Assembly: GCA_001929475.1 (NCBI GenBank)
Contig: LXFE01000126.1
Span: 62,001-126,000 of the forward strand
Reading direction: 5' to 3'
Origin: Neolecta irregularis DAH-3
Taxonomy: Eukaryota > Ascomycota > Neolectomycetes > Neolectales > Neolectaceae
Length of the DNA stretch: 64,000 nucleotides
Shown: positions 50,298-61,638 of the stretch, piece by piece
Position numbering within the stretch: the stretch's first letter is position 1
Layout: the number at the start of each line of letters is the position of its first letter
Position numbers and translations under genes: made by a program
Notes under the pieces: generated by a model
What the model was told of the DNA's origin: nothing
The model's input: only the letters and a program-made list of their open reading frames with translations
Database searches by the model: none

Positions 50298-51441
50298 ATG
50301 ACCTCTTTCAGAAAATACAAAATCACAGTGCCGTGCTCATCAGCAAATATCGGCCCGGGATTCGATGTAGTCGGTCTTGCGCTTTCGATGTACCTGACTA
50401 TAGTCCTCATAATCTCGCCCAGTGCTGAGACACCAAACAGCCATGATTCATTCAATTGTAAAATAACTTATGAAGGGGAAGGAAAAAATCATATTTCCTT
50501 GCAAACGGATCATAATTTAATTACGCGAACTGCGCTGTACGTGTTAAAATGTCACAGCATAAACAAGTTTCCCAGCTATACAACGATACATATTGATAAT
50601 CAAATTCCTCTCGGCCGCGGTCTGGGAAGTTCTGGAGCCGCGGTAATCGCAGGCGTGTTGCTCGGCAATACTACGGGTCAACTCAATTTATCAAAAGATC
50701 GAATGATGGATTATGCTCTTATGATTGAACGACATCCGGATAATGTAACGGCCGCTATGATGGGTGGTTTCGTTGGAAGCTATCTTAACGAGCTTGATCC
50801 CAAAGATGCAGAGAGAGTAGAAATCCCTTTGAGTGAAGTATTGCCTGAACCTGCGGGTGGGATTGATACAGGACGACAGCCTCCAAAACCGCCGATGCAG
50901 ATTGGTCATTATATCAAATTCGGATGGGCAAAGGAAATCAAAGCGATTGCTGTTATACCAAATTTTGAAGTTGCAACTGCCACCTCCCGCGGAGTACTGC
51001 CTACTGTTTACCCAAAGAAAGACTTAGTATATTTCCAGCAAAAGGACGACTAACGAGGGTAGATTTTCAATCTTCAACGCTTGGCCGTCTTGACAACTGC
51101 CTTGACAAGATCACCGCCTGATCCAAACTTGATTTTCCAAGCTATGCAAGATAAAATCCACCAGCCATACAGGGCACGCCTGGTATGAAATGTTTCTTAT
51201 CTTCAAGTAACAAAAGATCCCTGGACTCCCTGAAATTCTTGCCTCGGTAACACCAGAGACAGATGAAGGACTTCTTGGCATATGTCTTTCTGGAGCGGGA
51301 CCAACCATACTTGCCCTGGCAGTGACAAATTTTGATTCCATAGCTGCCAATATCGTCAAAAGATTTAATGCAGAGGGCATCCTATGTATAGTAAAAGTTC
51401 TGGAGCTGGCCAGAGATGGTTCTCAGATCCAGGAATTATAA
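50298..51441 (+). CDS. THR1: Homoserine kinase
   Basis: Phosphorylates L-homoserine in the threonine pathway. Three exons (50298-51026, 51063-51182, 51217-51441) give 357 residues, the same length as the budding yeast enzyme. GHMP-kinase motifs: VPCSSANIGPGFDVVGLALS at the N terminus, the ATP-binding loop IPLGRGLGSSGAAVIAG, HPDNVTAAMMGGFVGSY, and motif 3 GICLSGAGPTILALA near the C terminus. Introns are 36 and 34 nt. Confidence 0.93.
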
Positions 51442-51541
51442 TTGCACAGCAGTCGACTGATTATTATGTTTTATAATGTAATGAGTTACCATGATTTACA
51501 ATGATCATGAAATTGGATACCTCTGACAATTTTCATGAACT

Positions 51542-52018
51542 TTACAGAGCCTGAGATCTCCTCTCATTTTTCTTAAATGCGAAAACGGAAACCTGCAAAT
51601 TCATGAAAGCATTACTCCCCGATAGTCCGAGTTCAGCAATCATGATGGACATTTCTGGTTCAACGTCAGATATTTTGGTATTATCAAGTTGACATTGAGT
51701 CGTGGACAGACGAACTATATTCCAGCCATGCTTGACGTACATTCAAGCCAAACCACTGTTAAGGTAAGTAATGTGACCCTTTGATACCGATGGTGATCTT
51801 TTTTTCATGATTATGTTACGGTCAACATTATTATTTAAACTGCTCAATGTAATATACGGCGACTCGATTCGAAAGAAAGGAACTTTTGTGTCTACATTAG
51901 CGAGCCCATGCAGCTGCCGGCCTATATAAATAGTAGATCGTGGTTCTCTCTTAAAGAAACAAGGCAAAGAAACCCCAAAATATGAAGAATGTATAGGATC
52001 CATCCCGAATACATCCAT
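51542..52018 (-). CDS. Unrecognised small gene (about 140 residues, probably two exons)
   Basis: No family recognised. A frame open from about 52087 has its first ATG at 52018 (MDVFGMDPIHSSYFGVSLPC), then TIYIGRQLHGLANVDTKVPF and RIESPYITLSSLNNN. A second frame ends at 51542 with KKNERRSQAL and contains HGWNIVRLSTTQCQLDN and MSIMIAELGLSGSNAFMNLQ. A donor near 51795 and an acceptor near 51735 join them in phase. Composition is protein-like, and the only sizeable frames in this interval are on this strand. It lies between the RPC19 stop (52159) and the THR1 stop (51441). The start could instead lie in an upstream exon. Low confidence in both structure and function. Confidence 0.4.
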
Positions 52019-52158
52019 ACAAAACTCGAACAAAACAATTTGGTCAAAAAAGCAAATCACAGGAAGCTTGGACAAGTCTTTGATCAAAGTTGAGCAATAG
52101 AAAACCCTTCCTGAAGCCAGTTAGGAGCTTCACAAGGAGAAAAAGACGAGTATTCAGA

Positions 52159-52673
52159 TTATCCCTGAGATTTGAATTGTTCCATCTGCTTGATAAACGT
52201 CTCTTCGACGTGATTACAAAGGTCCACAAGATCACTGAGACCTTTATCTAGAGCATCGATAGCGGTTACACCTTCACCTACACCATTAAGAACTTTCATG
52301 GATCACAATCTACCGTATGTCTGTACTCGAATATTGACCTTGGTCTCAGAAGGATGTGGTATCGAGTATCCACAAAATTCTACGCCTGGACTATTGCTGA
52401 TTTAGGGTTGACATTCTTGAGCTTTTGACATACTTTTTCATTATCATATAGCGCAGCGCATTCCCCAAGGTATGATCTTCCTCATCAATTTCGAATGTAG
52501 CAGCTGTGATATCTTCAGAAGCTCCAGGTAACTTTTCGTAAGTTTTAGTTGCACCACAAACACACAATCCTGATCTTTTTGTCTCCTGTAAGTTCTTCTG
52601 TTTGCAAAACTTGGTCTATATCCATCTGATCTTTAGCTTGTCGTTGCTCTTGAATAAGGTTCGAGTCGGTCAT
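52159..52673 (-). CDS. RPC19: RNA polymerase I and III shared subunit AC19
   Basis: Dimerises with AC40 as the alpha-like platform of Pol I and Pol III. Exons 52673-52566, 52531-52434, 52390-52314 and 52277-52159 give 133 residues. The core reads [40 protein letters not shown] and [20 protein letters not shown], then [18 protein letters not shown] and a terminal helix. These segments match yeast Rpc19 nearly position for position. No single uninterrupted frame shows it, because the exons are 77-119 nt. Introns are 34, 43 and 36 nt. It is divergent from the NAD kinase gene with 97 bp between starts. Confidence 0.92.
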
Positions 52674-52770
52674 GATAATATTTTCTAAATTGTCTAATCG
52701 ACTTCCAACTCCGGTTCTCACGTGAATTACTCGGCTTGGCATATTCACACCAGTCAAAGTAAATAATTAG

Positions 52771-54298
52771 ATGGCAGACTGTGGTCATCGCATTCAAACT
52801 GCATGTCGCCTGCATTCGCTATTACAGCTTTCGAATACGGCAGAAGGAATCGGCGATGAGATTCTTACGAGAGCTCTTCCAGATGCAACGGAACATAGCG
52901 AACCAGGAACTCCCGGTTCGCCTAATGGAAGTCCAAATTCGCTTCTGAGATGTCTTACGAAGAAAGAATTGAGCGATATGGTGTTTGGCGTTCGTGAATT
53001 ATCCAAGGGACTTGGTATGAACGACATTTGATTAAAGGTTAAAGGAATATTCAGGAAGTCCACGAATACATATGGATTTAAAGACCATCATGATCATTAC
53101 TAAGCCCAATGATGAAGATGTGGTGACTTTTGCAAAAGAATTAGCTCTCTGGATACTCAAAACTCCAATAAAATCAAGTGATGGACAATATACCGTGTAT
53201 TCTGCTCGCTTGAACATGACCTGCTAAACTTATGCAGCTTTGTCGATTTCAATTTGAAGAAAAACCCGAAATTTACAGATAACCTGGAGAAGGAAGATAT
53301 TGGAGATCGACTAAAGTACTGGACTCCTAAACTATGTACCAAATATCCAAACACATTTGACTTGGTTGTTACGGTACGGTACTTTACTAACACCTCTAAA
53401 TCGATAGCTTGGTGGAGATGGAACCGTATTGTATACGTCGACACTATTCCAAAGAGTCGTTCCACCCGTTCTTTCTTTTTCTCTCGGCTCGCTCGGCTTC
53501 TTGACGTACGTATCACTCTTCTTTCATGATATCTTATCATTCGGAGGAAATTTGACTTCTCGAATTACCAAGAAACCCTCAAATTAGCATTTGAAAGTGT
53601 AGCCATCAGTTTGAGGATGCGGTTTGAGTGCACTGTTTCTCGGTCTCATATTAATAAAGACGACAAAGGAGGACAAAAGAGGACTAGCAGCCGTGAACGA
53701 GTCTTCTCAGTATTGAACGAGCTTGTTGTAGATCGGGGACCACAACCTTTTATGACTTCACTTGAACTATATGGCGATGAAGAGCACTTGACTAGTGTAC
53801 AAGCAGATGGGCTATGCATTTCGACCCCAACAGGTTCAACTGCTTATTCAGTAAGTTTTATAAAGATTCATGCTCATCTATTTAGCTTGCTGCCGGAGGA
53901 TCTTTGACACATCCTGATATACCGGCTATGTTGATCAGTCCAATCTGTCTGTCTTGCAATCTGCCCTCGTTACTAAAGTCCAGGTCCCCATTCACTCTCA
54001 TTTCGACCCCTTCTTGTCCCAGATTCAATGACATTGCGGATTTGTGTTCCGCAAGATGCTCGTAGTACGGCTTGGTGCTCCTTTGATGGTCGAAATCGTA
54101 TTGAACTAAAACGTATGCTTCTATATCTACTAGCATATGCTCACTATGACAGAAGGCGATTATATAGCTGTTTCGGCGTCTCGTTTTCCATTTCCTACTT
54201 GTCTGAAAGTTAAACAGAGTGCTGATTGGTTCGAGAGCTTGAGTCGAACGCTCAATTGGAATGAGCGGAAGAGACAAAAGGGCTGGGAATTGGTTTAG
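52771..54298 (+). CDS. UTR1: NAD(H) kinase, Utr1 type
   Basis: Makes NADP from NAD. The N-terminal regulatory part has [11 protein letters not shown], then [20 protein letters not shown]. The catalytic core carries the signature [11 protein letters not shown] (across the intron ending near 53,430) and [17 protein letters not shown]. The second signature region is LGDRG-like [14 protein letters not shown] and [40 protein letters not shown] and [15 protein letters not shown] follow, and the last residues are QKGWELV. About seven introns. No mitochondrial presequence is evident, so a cytosolic Utr1-like enzyme is more likely than Pos5. Confidence 0.9.
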
Positions 54299-54523
54299 GG
54301 GATTTGTATTCTTGCACAAGCTTGCAGTATTTATTTCGTCGGTTTAAAGGCAACAAAAAGGGAAAGTCTGGGTATACGCTTTAACTTTCTTCTCTTTTAC
54401 GCATAATGTTAACCATATCAATACGAAGAGGCTCAATAGACATAAATTGATCGATGTAGTCGAAAAAATCTAATTCGGGATGCGTCTTCTAAAGTCGCGA
54501 TTAACCAAAAACTACCACCAAAC

Positions 54524-55940
54524 ATGACCAACGATCGTACGGTAACCGAAGCAGAACAAGCCAAATACTGGGAAATATTTACCAGTCTTACACAAACGGG
54601 CGTACTGACAGGCCAACAAGCGAAATCCGTTCTCTTAAATTCCAAATTACCAAACGACAAGCTCGAAAACATCTGGGACCTTGTATGAACATTCCTTCCC
54701 AATTCACATCTTATATCGCAGGCAGATATTGATGGGGATGGATGCCTGGACTTTGAGGAATTCTGTATTGCTATGAGACTCATTTTTGACACGATCAATG
54801 GAGTATATTTCTAATTTCCCCGGATCAACTGAGGTTGAGGTATACCCGACCATACCGGGGACTTTACCAGATTTCCTCGTCCCAGCATCAAAATCGCATT
54901 TAGTAGCCGCGAATAAAGCTTTATCAGGGAATGAAACTAGGCTGCAGAATAGTTTCTCTGCGAATACCGACGATTCAGAACCAGTACTCGATCTTGTTAT
55001 TTTTTTAACCAAGGGAATAGCTATCAGACAATTTTGATTGGTATATGTCTCCGGGAGATAAGGAACGCTACGATTCAGTATATACAACTACAAAAGATCG
55101 TCGCGGACAAATTGCATGCAAGTGATTAGTCATATATTCCTGCTAATTGACCAGTGGGTTCATTGACTGACCTGTACTCTTCCTTGAATGTACCTGATAG
55201 AGACTTGCGACGTGCATGGTATTCTGCTTTGACGTGGGTTGCATTTGATGCGCTCTAGGGATCTCGTCAACCCTCGAAATGACCATACAATAGGAAAAGA
55301 CCAAAGTTTAGTATTCCTTCATATTCTGAATCAGCGACATCGCGGATCAAGGATTCCAAACTCTGTCCCAGCCTCTTTGCGAGCTACCTTTGAGAAGACG
55401 GAGCCTATATATGATCTGGCTAAAGTCCGAAGCACGAGTGAAAATTTGTCTACTTCAGGCAAGAAAAGCGAATTTGCAGAAGGATATCTTGCTCGAATGG
55501 GTCTAGGCGGACGAAGTACCGGATATGAATCAAAAGGTTTGCAGATTTTTTCATGATATTCAGCTGATATGATAGGGACGGATTTCACACTGGTCAAGGA
55601 TACGGATTGGGAAGAAGTTCGATTACGTCGCCAGCTAGAAGACCTTGAACGGAAATGCGAAGAGGCAGAGGCAGAGGCGAAACGAAAACAACAAACTGCA
55701 AAAATATCGTCCAAAGTGTCATTAGCCAGACGAGAATTGGAGCAATTGTTGGAATATAAAAAGAAACAGTTGCAAATTGCCAAAGATAGTGGAAGAAATG
55801 GTAACCAAGTAGATTTTGGTGGGATAAAATCGGATATCGACATGCTTTCCCAGAATGTAGAGATACTGCAACAGCATCTCTCCAAAAGAGAAAAAGAGCT
55901 CGAGGAAATCAAGATCGAAATCTCTAGTGAAAAGACATAA
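54524..55940 (+). CDS. END3: Endocytosis protein End3 (EH domains)
   Basis: With Pan1 and Sla1 it promotes actin patch formation and endocytosis. Seven exons (54524-54682, 54722-54802, 54834-54995, 55021-55117, 55155-55218, 55259-55536, 55564-55940) sum to 405 codons. The first EH domain has [20 protein letters not shown] and the EF-hand loop [14 protein letters not shown] second, [20 protein letters not shown] with [12 protein letters not shown], follows, and a C-terminal coiled-coil ([15 protein letters not shown]) closes the protein. Intron lengths are 39, 31, 25, 37, 40 and 27 nt. The 25-nt intron is the shortest in the window, and the 37-nt one uses a GCAAGT donor. Confidence 0.9.
54996..55020 (+). 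other. 25-nt intron of END3
   Basis: Donor gttatt, a ttaacc branch-like site, acceptor aatag. Unspliced, the frame reaches a stop at 55035. Splicing joins LDL to [11 protein letters not shown] in phase 0, the conserved start of End3's second EH domain. The acceptor 9 nt further on (tatcag) would break frame. Confidence 0.7.
55118..55154 (+). other. Putative GC-AG intron of END3 (37 nt)
   Basis: Donor gcaagt, the classical GC-donor consensus; branch-like gctaatt; acceptor ccag. Joins GQIA to [11 protein letters not shown] in frame. No GT donor fits. Confidence 0.75.
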
Positions 55941-56077
55941 CGGATATTTCTGGGAGTTAGTGATAAAAGTCTTTTGGTATTTACAGATTAAAAGATCTAG
56001 CCTGATATTTCCGAGTAAGCGCCTGTTAAATATCTAAACGCCTTGTACACTCTACAAGTACCAACAAATCGTCCCGT

Positions 56078-57408
56078 TCATTCAAGAGGGTCATAGTCGT
56101 TCTGGGTTGGAAATGCACCAGGAAAACGAAATCCACGAGCCGGACGAGTAGAACGTATTGATGAGGACGCAGAACTCGAAGATGGGGTAGTTCGAACTCG
56201 CAATGGTGAAGATGGAGCAGTTGCCTCTGGTTCTGGAGGATCGCTCACTGATTTTCGACATAAAGGACTGGGAATAAGCATAGCAGGACACCATTGACGA
56301 ACCAAATGCCGTTGATTTTGAGCCATTGAGTGATACATTCAGTGTGGAAGAGATGCTTACAGGGAAGTTTAGCGTATACATTTCCTACCTCGAACTCATC
56401 GCGACAAACTGAACATTGGGCCTTTGAAGCTAAAAAAGTCAGACAACAGAATTTGCAAGGTGGATCAAACCAGCCATTTCCCTATCGACTTTCTTCTTTG
56501 GAAGGCTTTCGATAATGTTATCTGCGGCTGGTGGATTAGCACTTTGGTGATGTGTCTGTTCAAGAATTTGCGTGATGATATCATCAAGACTTCCGGTTCC
56601 GTTCGACTATACAGATGCCACGTAAGTGGACTTTCTGGAAAACAGGATTTTTGCCATACCCACGCAAATTCTTCGCCCCTGCCCCTGAAATCACGAAATA
56701 CACGTTCAAAGCCAGCTGCATGGTTACCAAAAGCCGCGAATTGTGAATTGCCAAAGGCTTGCTGGAGGAAACTAGGTGCCAGTTGGGACATGGAAATTAA
56801 ATTAGTCCTACCTTGCGAGATCTGTGACTTGTGGAGATGGGGATCCTTGTTGCACCTGGCCTTGTCTCGACCTGGCCAGTAAACATTTGAAAACAGATAT
56901 AATTCATACTGGACAGTCGTTTCTGAGCGTGCAGTCCCGCCGTTGGTAGTTGCTGGATTCCCCATGAGCGATAGCATAAGATTCTCAAACATGGACAAGA
57001 CATTTTCGGGAGCAGCCGTAGCTCCAGGTGTTGTTTCTCGTCGGTTGCCGAATATGTTTTGCAAGCCAAAACCAGCTCTTCCAGGACTTTCATGCTGAGG
57101 ATCCGAGTCGACTTCGATGTCTTCGAATTCCTCAGCTTGGGTTTCCCAGTGTCTTCTATTTGGCTGGGGATAGTAAGAACCGGGCAGCGGCTCGTCATCA
57201 TCTGTTCCTTCTCCCGCCATAGACATGTAGTGAAATGCCCGCGGATCATTATTTTCTTCGATCTACGTGCCGATAAGCAAAGTATTCCTTGATGGCATAC
57301 CAGTTCGAGAAAATCTGATCCGCAAGGACACCGTCCTTGTACAAGTTCTGAAGCCATAATTTCTGCCTGGCATTCATGGCAGAAGTAGCACTGTGGCTGT
57401 GACGGCAT
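56078..57408 (-). CDS. RING-H2 E3 ubiquitin ligase, RNF126/RNF115 type
   Basis: Probable cytosolic ubiquitin ligase. The N terminus MPSQPQCYFCHECQAEI with GRCPCGSDFLEL forms the zinc-ribbon of RNF126-like proteins, which in mammals bind hydrophobic segments or the Bag6 system. A low-complexity middle part follows, then SNGTGSLDDIITQILEQTH (the conserved helix before the RING). The RING-H2 is CSVCRDEFEVGNVYAKLPCK, HLFHTECITQWLKINGI and CPLCRKSV, with all eight ligands present once a 35-nt intron is removed between ING-I and CPLC. The tail is Ser/Pro-rich. The exon chain between about 56,900 and 56,640 is uncertain. Confidence 0.8.
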
Positions 57409-57582
57409 AGGAAAAACTATGATATAGGTTAGCCAGACGATTTCTGGTGGTGAGTTTAGAGATTGCAACCGGACGACGCTGCTACGGCAAAACCGATAGG
57501 CGCGGCGCCCCGCCAATGACGCACACATTTACAAAACACCATTAAACTGCAAATACCTCCATCAACAACCACCATTAAAATG

Positions 57583-58194
57583 CTATCTTTTACGTATAGA
57601 TCCTATCAAAATTCCGCCAAGAACAGCTGCAACAGTTCCAACCACCGCCATGCCCATGTATCCTTCTATGCAATGTCAGAATTGAGTGTCACACTAGGAA
57701 AAGCACACCTTTGGCCACCCGGTCGTCAATAAGAGCCTGGAGACTCTTTGCCTGCATGTTACCGGGCTCCTTTTCCAGCAGAATCTCGTTGTAGCGTCTT
57801 GCTTCAGTGTATTTCCCAAGCTTATAATGGCCCAAAGCGAGGTAATACAGACACTCTCTTCTGCGTTCTGGAGCTTCCCGATATACGGCTAATGGGATGA
57901 GACGCCTGAAATAGCAGCATTTGTACTCGTTAACAAGGCCACGCCCTCCTGCTGGTCCTGCCGTTTCTTGCTCTTTATCAAGCCCCAGGCGTAGTTAAAC
58001 CGGGTCTGAATACTGACAAACTGGCCCTCCTTCTGGAACTGGCGCTCCAAAACCTCCAGTTCTGCGTCTTCTGCAAATACATCAGAAGAGCATCACAGAA
58101 ACGTACTCAGCGGTGCCTCGGCATCAGCAGCATCTGTAGTTTGTCAACATATATTTCGGATATGTAGCATACAAGGTAGATTGCTCTTGACCAT
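57583..58194 (-). CDS. FIS1: Mitochondrial fission protein Fis1
   Basis: Tail-anchored outer-membrane adaptor of mitochondria and peroxisomes that recruits the dynamin Dnm1. Exons 58194-58173, 58133-58107, 58070-57935, 57905-57709 and 57665-57583 give 154 residues. The N terminus reads [20 protein letters not shown]. The TPR-like bundle has [40 protein letters not shown] and [15 protein letters not shown]. The C-terminal anchor [20 protein letters not shown] is followed by RKR. Introns are 39, 36, 29 and 43 nt. The 29-nt intron is the least certain. It is divergent from SPC24, with 82 bp between start codons. Confidence 0.9.
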
Positions 58195-58276
58195 ATTTCT
58201 TAGTTTGGTATTCGCTTATAGTGTTTAAAAGGTGGGATGGTGGCGACGTCGGGGAATTACTCCATCAACGCCAAGG

Positions 58277-58989
58277 ATGATTGACGAAGCACCTGAGCTA
58301 ATCAAAGAAACCACCAATGGTTTCCAAATATCTCAGGATATCCAGGCAATTTCTAGAATCCAAGATACTATACGCGCAACAGCCCTTTTACGCAAGAAAA
58401 AATTGGACGCATCACGAGACGTCCTACGATGTTCACAAACAAAATATATTTCCTTTTCTGATAGCTTAGCATTGTCCCGCAGCTTTGAATTATCGAAATC
58501 CACAGCTGAGTCTTCACGAAACTCCCAAGCTAGAGCAGAACATCCTACTATCATGCTATCTCTTGACCGTGAAAAGTTTGGGCTGGCAAAGAACTTGAAT
58601 GAATTGGAATCGAGTGTTCATGCCATGGAAAGCACTTTATCAAGACTGAAAGAAGAGTTAGAACAGCTCGATACGGAAGACGTTGCGGGCACTGTCGGCT
58701 CGATGGGTATACAGGATCCTACACTGTATATCTTTCCCCATATAACTCTAATCCCCAAAGCCTTCGTCTAAAGGTCTATCGCATGATGAACATTGATCTC
58801 GCAGAGGATGACACCGGGAAAATTTCCAAGCTTATCGTCCGTAAGTGTGAAATTCTGCATTTCAACTGATACCTTGCAGGATCCGTTGGCAAGGAGAGCG
58901 ATGTTCATGTGGTCAATGTGGAGAACAAATACAGTCCATATTTCTATGCCAATTATCTTTGGGATTTGCTGCAGAGAGAGCTTGAATGA
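58277..58989 (+). CDS. SPC24: Kinetochore protein Spc24 (Ndc80 complex)
   Basis: Centromere-proximal subunit of the Ndc80 complex. Exons 58277-58725, 58761-58840 and 58880-58989 give 212 residues. The first two thirds are a coiled-coil (KNLNELESSVHAMESTLSRL). The globular C-terminal domain has LLRLKVYRMMNIDLAEDD, VHVVNVENKYSPYFYANYLW and DLLQREL, the typical Spc24 fold and end. The upstream in-frame ATG at 58232 is less likely because the family starts near MIDEAPELI. Confidence 0.87.
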
Positions 58990-59137
58990 TTTATTGGAGT
59001 TTTATGATTAATATTGTAGTATATAATGAACGATTTTCCTTTAACGTTAAACCAAAAATGTCTAATAATAAACCATCCATGAAATTAAAATGACAATGAT
59101 GCTAAATCCGAAAGGAAAGAATGAGAAAAGATCTAGT

Positions 59138-61567
59138 CTAATCCCTATACTCTGAATGATCATCTTCCCCAAGCAAAGGTCTCCACTCTGGCGATCTTCT
59201 CTTCCTCCAAGTCATGATCTTGGATCCCATCAATGCAATAATCAAAATACTCAGGAATACCCCCGTAGCAATAGCAAACCCAATACCAATCAACTTTCCA
59301 GTGGGAGGATCATCAATGACCAGCCAAGCAGGACGCAATACTCTATCTAGAATGATAACTTGACCAGATTGAGAAGTTGATCCCCTGTCCAGGATACGCG
59401 CACTCTGCTCATGGCGATCCCCCTCGATATGGATTAGACTCAAATCGCTATTGAGTTTCCGAGTCGCAACTTTAAGCCCATTGAGCGATTCTCCCGCAGT
59501 CAAACAGCGAAAGGGATCCGCCTCGCAGTTCTCGTCACGATCCGACGACGGTTTGAGTATATGAAGACGAATGATTTGCTCAATATCTATTGTATCCTCG
59601 TTAATATCTTCATACTCTAGAACTGCATCCGTCGGTGCGAGAATAGAATAATTTCCATCTAAATCCAAGACGTTTAATAAATTGGCTTTGGTGATTAACT
59701 CGATAAACTTTGAAGCTTTTCCTGCGACAAGCAAATCTTGTGGGGATATCGAAAATATAGTTGGGATCGGAATACAAGTAAGAGAATGACCCACTCCGTT
59801 CGCTGCAAGGATATCACGGTCTACTAATTTGCAATTTTTGGAACCATGTTGCAGTTTTATTTCTCCTTTCTGGTTCCACAATTTAATCTTTTCTCCAAGA
59901 CGTGTCTTGACGACAATAGAGGTTTTGCTGATATCTTGAGAATATAGAATCTTGTCAAGCTGAACGGCCGTGTTTAGTATTAGATGTTTGAGCAAGGTGT
60001 CGTTTGATTGGACCAATTTTTGGACCAGGCCGAGTCTTTCCCATGCCAAGTTTGTCGGAAGCAGCAATGTTAGACTTTTCTCATTAATGTATAGTTCGTC
60101 CTCGAGACCAGCCTGATTGATAAATTCCAAGGATTTCGATACTGAGAGATCTGGTGTTGCAGCGAACGGAAAAGGCAAGGGAATGGATATGGCATTTGAA
60201 ACCTCGTAAATTCTCGAATCGTATTTCTCAATGTAAGCTGAGATATTAGAAGCCTGAACAATTGAGAAAAAGTACCAATATTTCCGGTAGACTCTGCGGT
60301 ATTTATGAATAGTTTATTCCTATGCTTGCTAATTTTGATTCGCTGAGAATTACCATTCATTGAACGGGGTCGGAATTCCGTCTCCAAGAGATGACCGTCT
60401 TCAAGGTCATCTAGATCAACAGTGCCAGGAATAATATTGTAGGATAGTGATGAGAGATAGGGATCACCACTTGAAGTGGCGAAATCCAAGGCAGGTGAAT
60501 CCACTGGTGCAAAAATGGTACGATTCCGTGTGTTGACTAGTTCTGTAATGCCATTTTTGATGATACACTGTGCGAATGTATCAGAACCAAGACCATAGAG
60601 TCCTTTTAATGGAGTGAATTCATAGGACCGTGGAATCGACAGACGATTTACAATGTGCTAGCAATTAAACGAGATTTAAAGCAAACTTGCCAAAACGCCT
60701 TGATTAGTCAACACATCTGGCTTTTCAACCTCCACTCCATCCACAGTGAACGACTTTTCTTTAACTTCAAGAGTGATGTTTTCGCCTTCTACAGTCCGAA
60801 GACTCAGCTTCTCAGGAACGTCTTGACGATATACGATATTTTCGAGAATATGACGATCTATGATCTTTTGGAGGTCTGTAGAACCGTGGCTAGTACAAAG
60901 ATATGCAATTTCAACTTGGGACAATACTGAGAATGCCTTGTCATTAGGAGCAAATAGTGTCGAGGCAGGACGGTCAAAGTAGGTGTAATTTGATATAGAG
61001 AACAAGAGTTTAAGATCAGACGATGTTTCAACGAACTCGTCTAGTAATTAGCTGGGATCATTATTGAAAGTTACATGTAGATGGCGGAAGACTCAACAAT
61101 TTATCAATAACCTGAATCACTCCATTATCCGCGTTCCAATTTTCTTTTATGACTTTGCTATTGCCAATCGCCATTATTCCGCTTTCAGAGACGTCAACAT
61201 GAATACCGAGATTCGCCTTCTCGTTGATTTGGAGCCAAGTATCCGCTACAAAACTCCTCGAGTTGATCGTATTGGTCGTGTTAAGAATATGATATCTCCA
61301 CAGATCGTGTTCCAAAATTCCATCTGGTTCAAAAGCTTCGAAAGCGTCATTTGTAGGTGCTACAAGAGTGATATTTCGAGATATGTTGATGTCTGAAATT
61401 AACCCTGCGTGTTGTAGTGCTCGCAACAGAGATTTAAACTGAGGATCCGAAGACAATAAATCGATGATCGAGACAGTTTGAGCATGAATTTCTGTCATTT
61501 GCGTCGTGCTCTCCTGCTTTTGATCCCTTTCTTGGTCTATACGGTTGAAAGAGTTCAAGAGCGCCAT
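59138..61567 (-). CDS. Fasciclin (FAS1) repeat membrane protein
   Basis: Similar in plan to the vacuolar FAS1 proteins of yeasts (YLR001C type). Several FAS1 repeats are visible: ITLVAPTNDAFEAFEPDGIL with LWRYHIL (about 61,350), STLFAPNDKAFSVLSQVEIA with DRHIL (60,930), TIFAPVDSPALDFAT (60,490), LTLLLPTNLAWERLGLVQKL with LLKHLILN (60,020) and YSILAPTDAVLEYEDIN with IIRLHILKP (59,600). Near the C terminus KLIGIGFAIATGVFLSILII is a single transmembrane helix, followed by a short basic cytoplasmic tail ending HSEYRD. Three or so introns lie near 61,065, 60,665 and 60,240. The predicted start at 61567 gives no signal peptide, which is odd for this family. Confidence 0.8.
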
Positions 61568-61638
61568 ATCATCACGTGTTAATATCGCGTCACACCTATT
61601 TTAGAAAAAAATCCGCATCAGCGTTCCATCAACGAATT

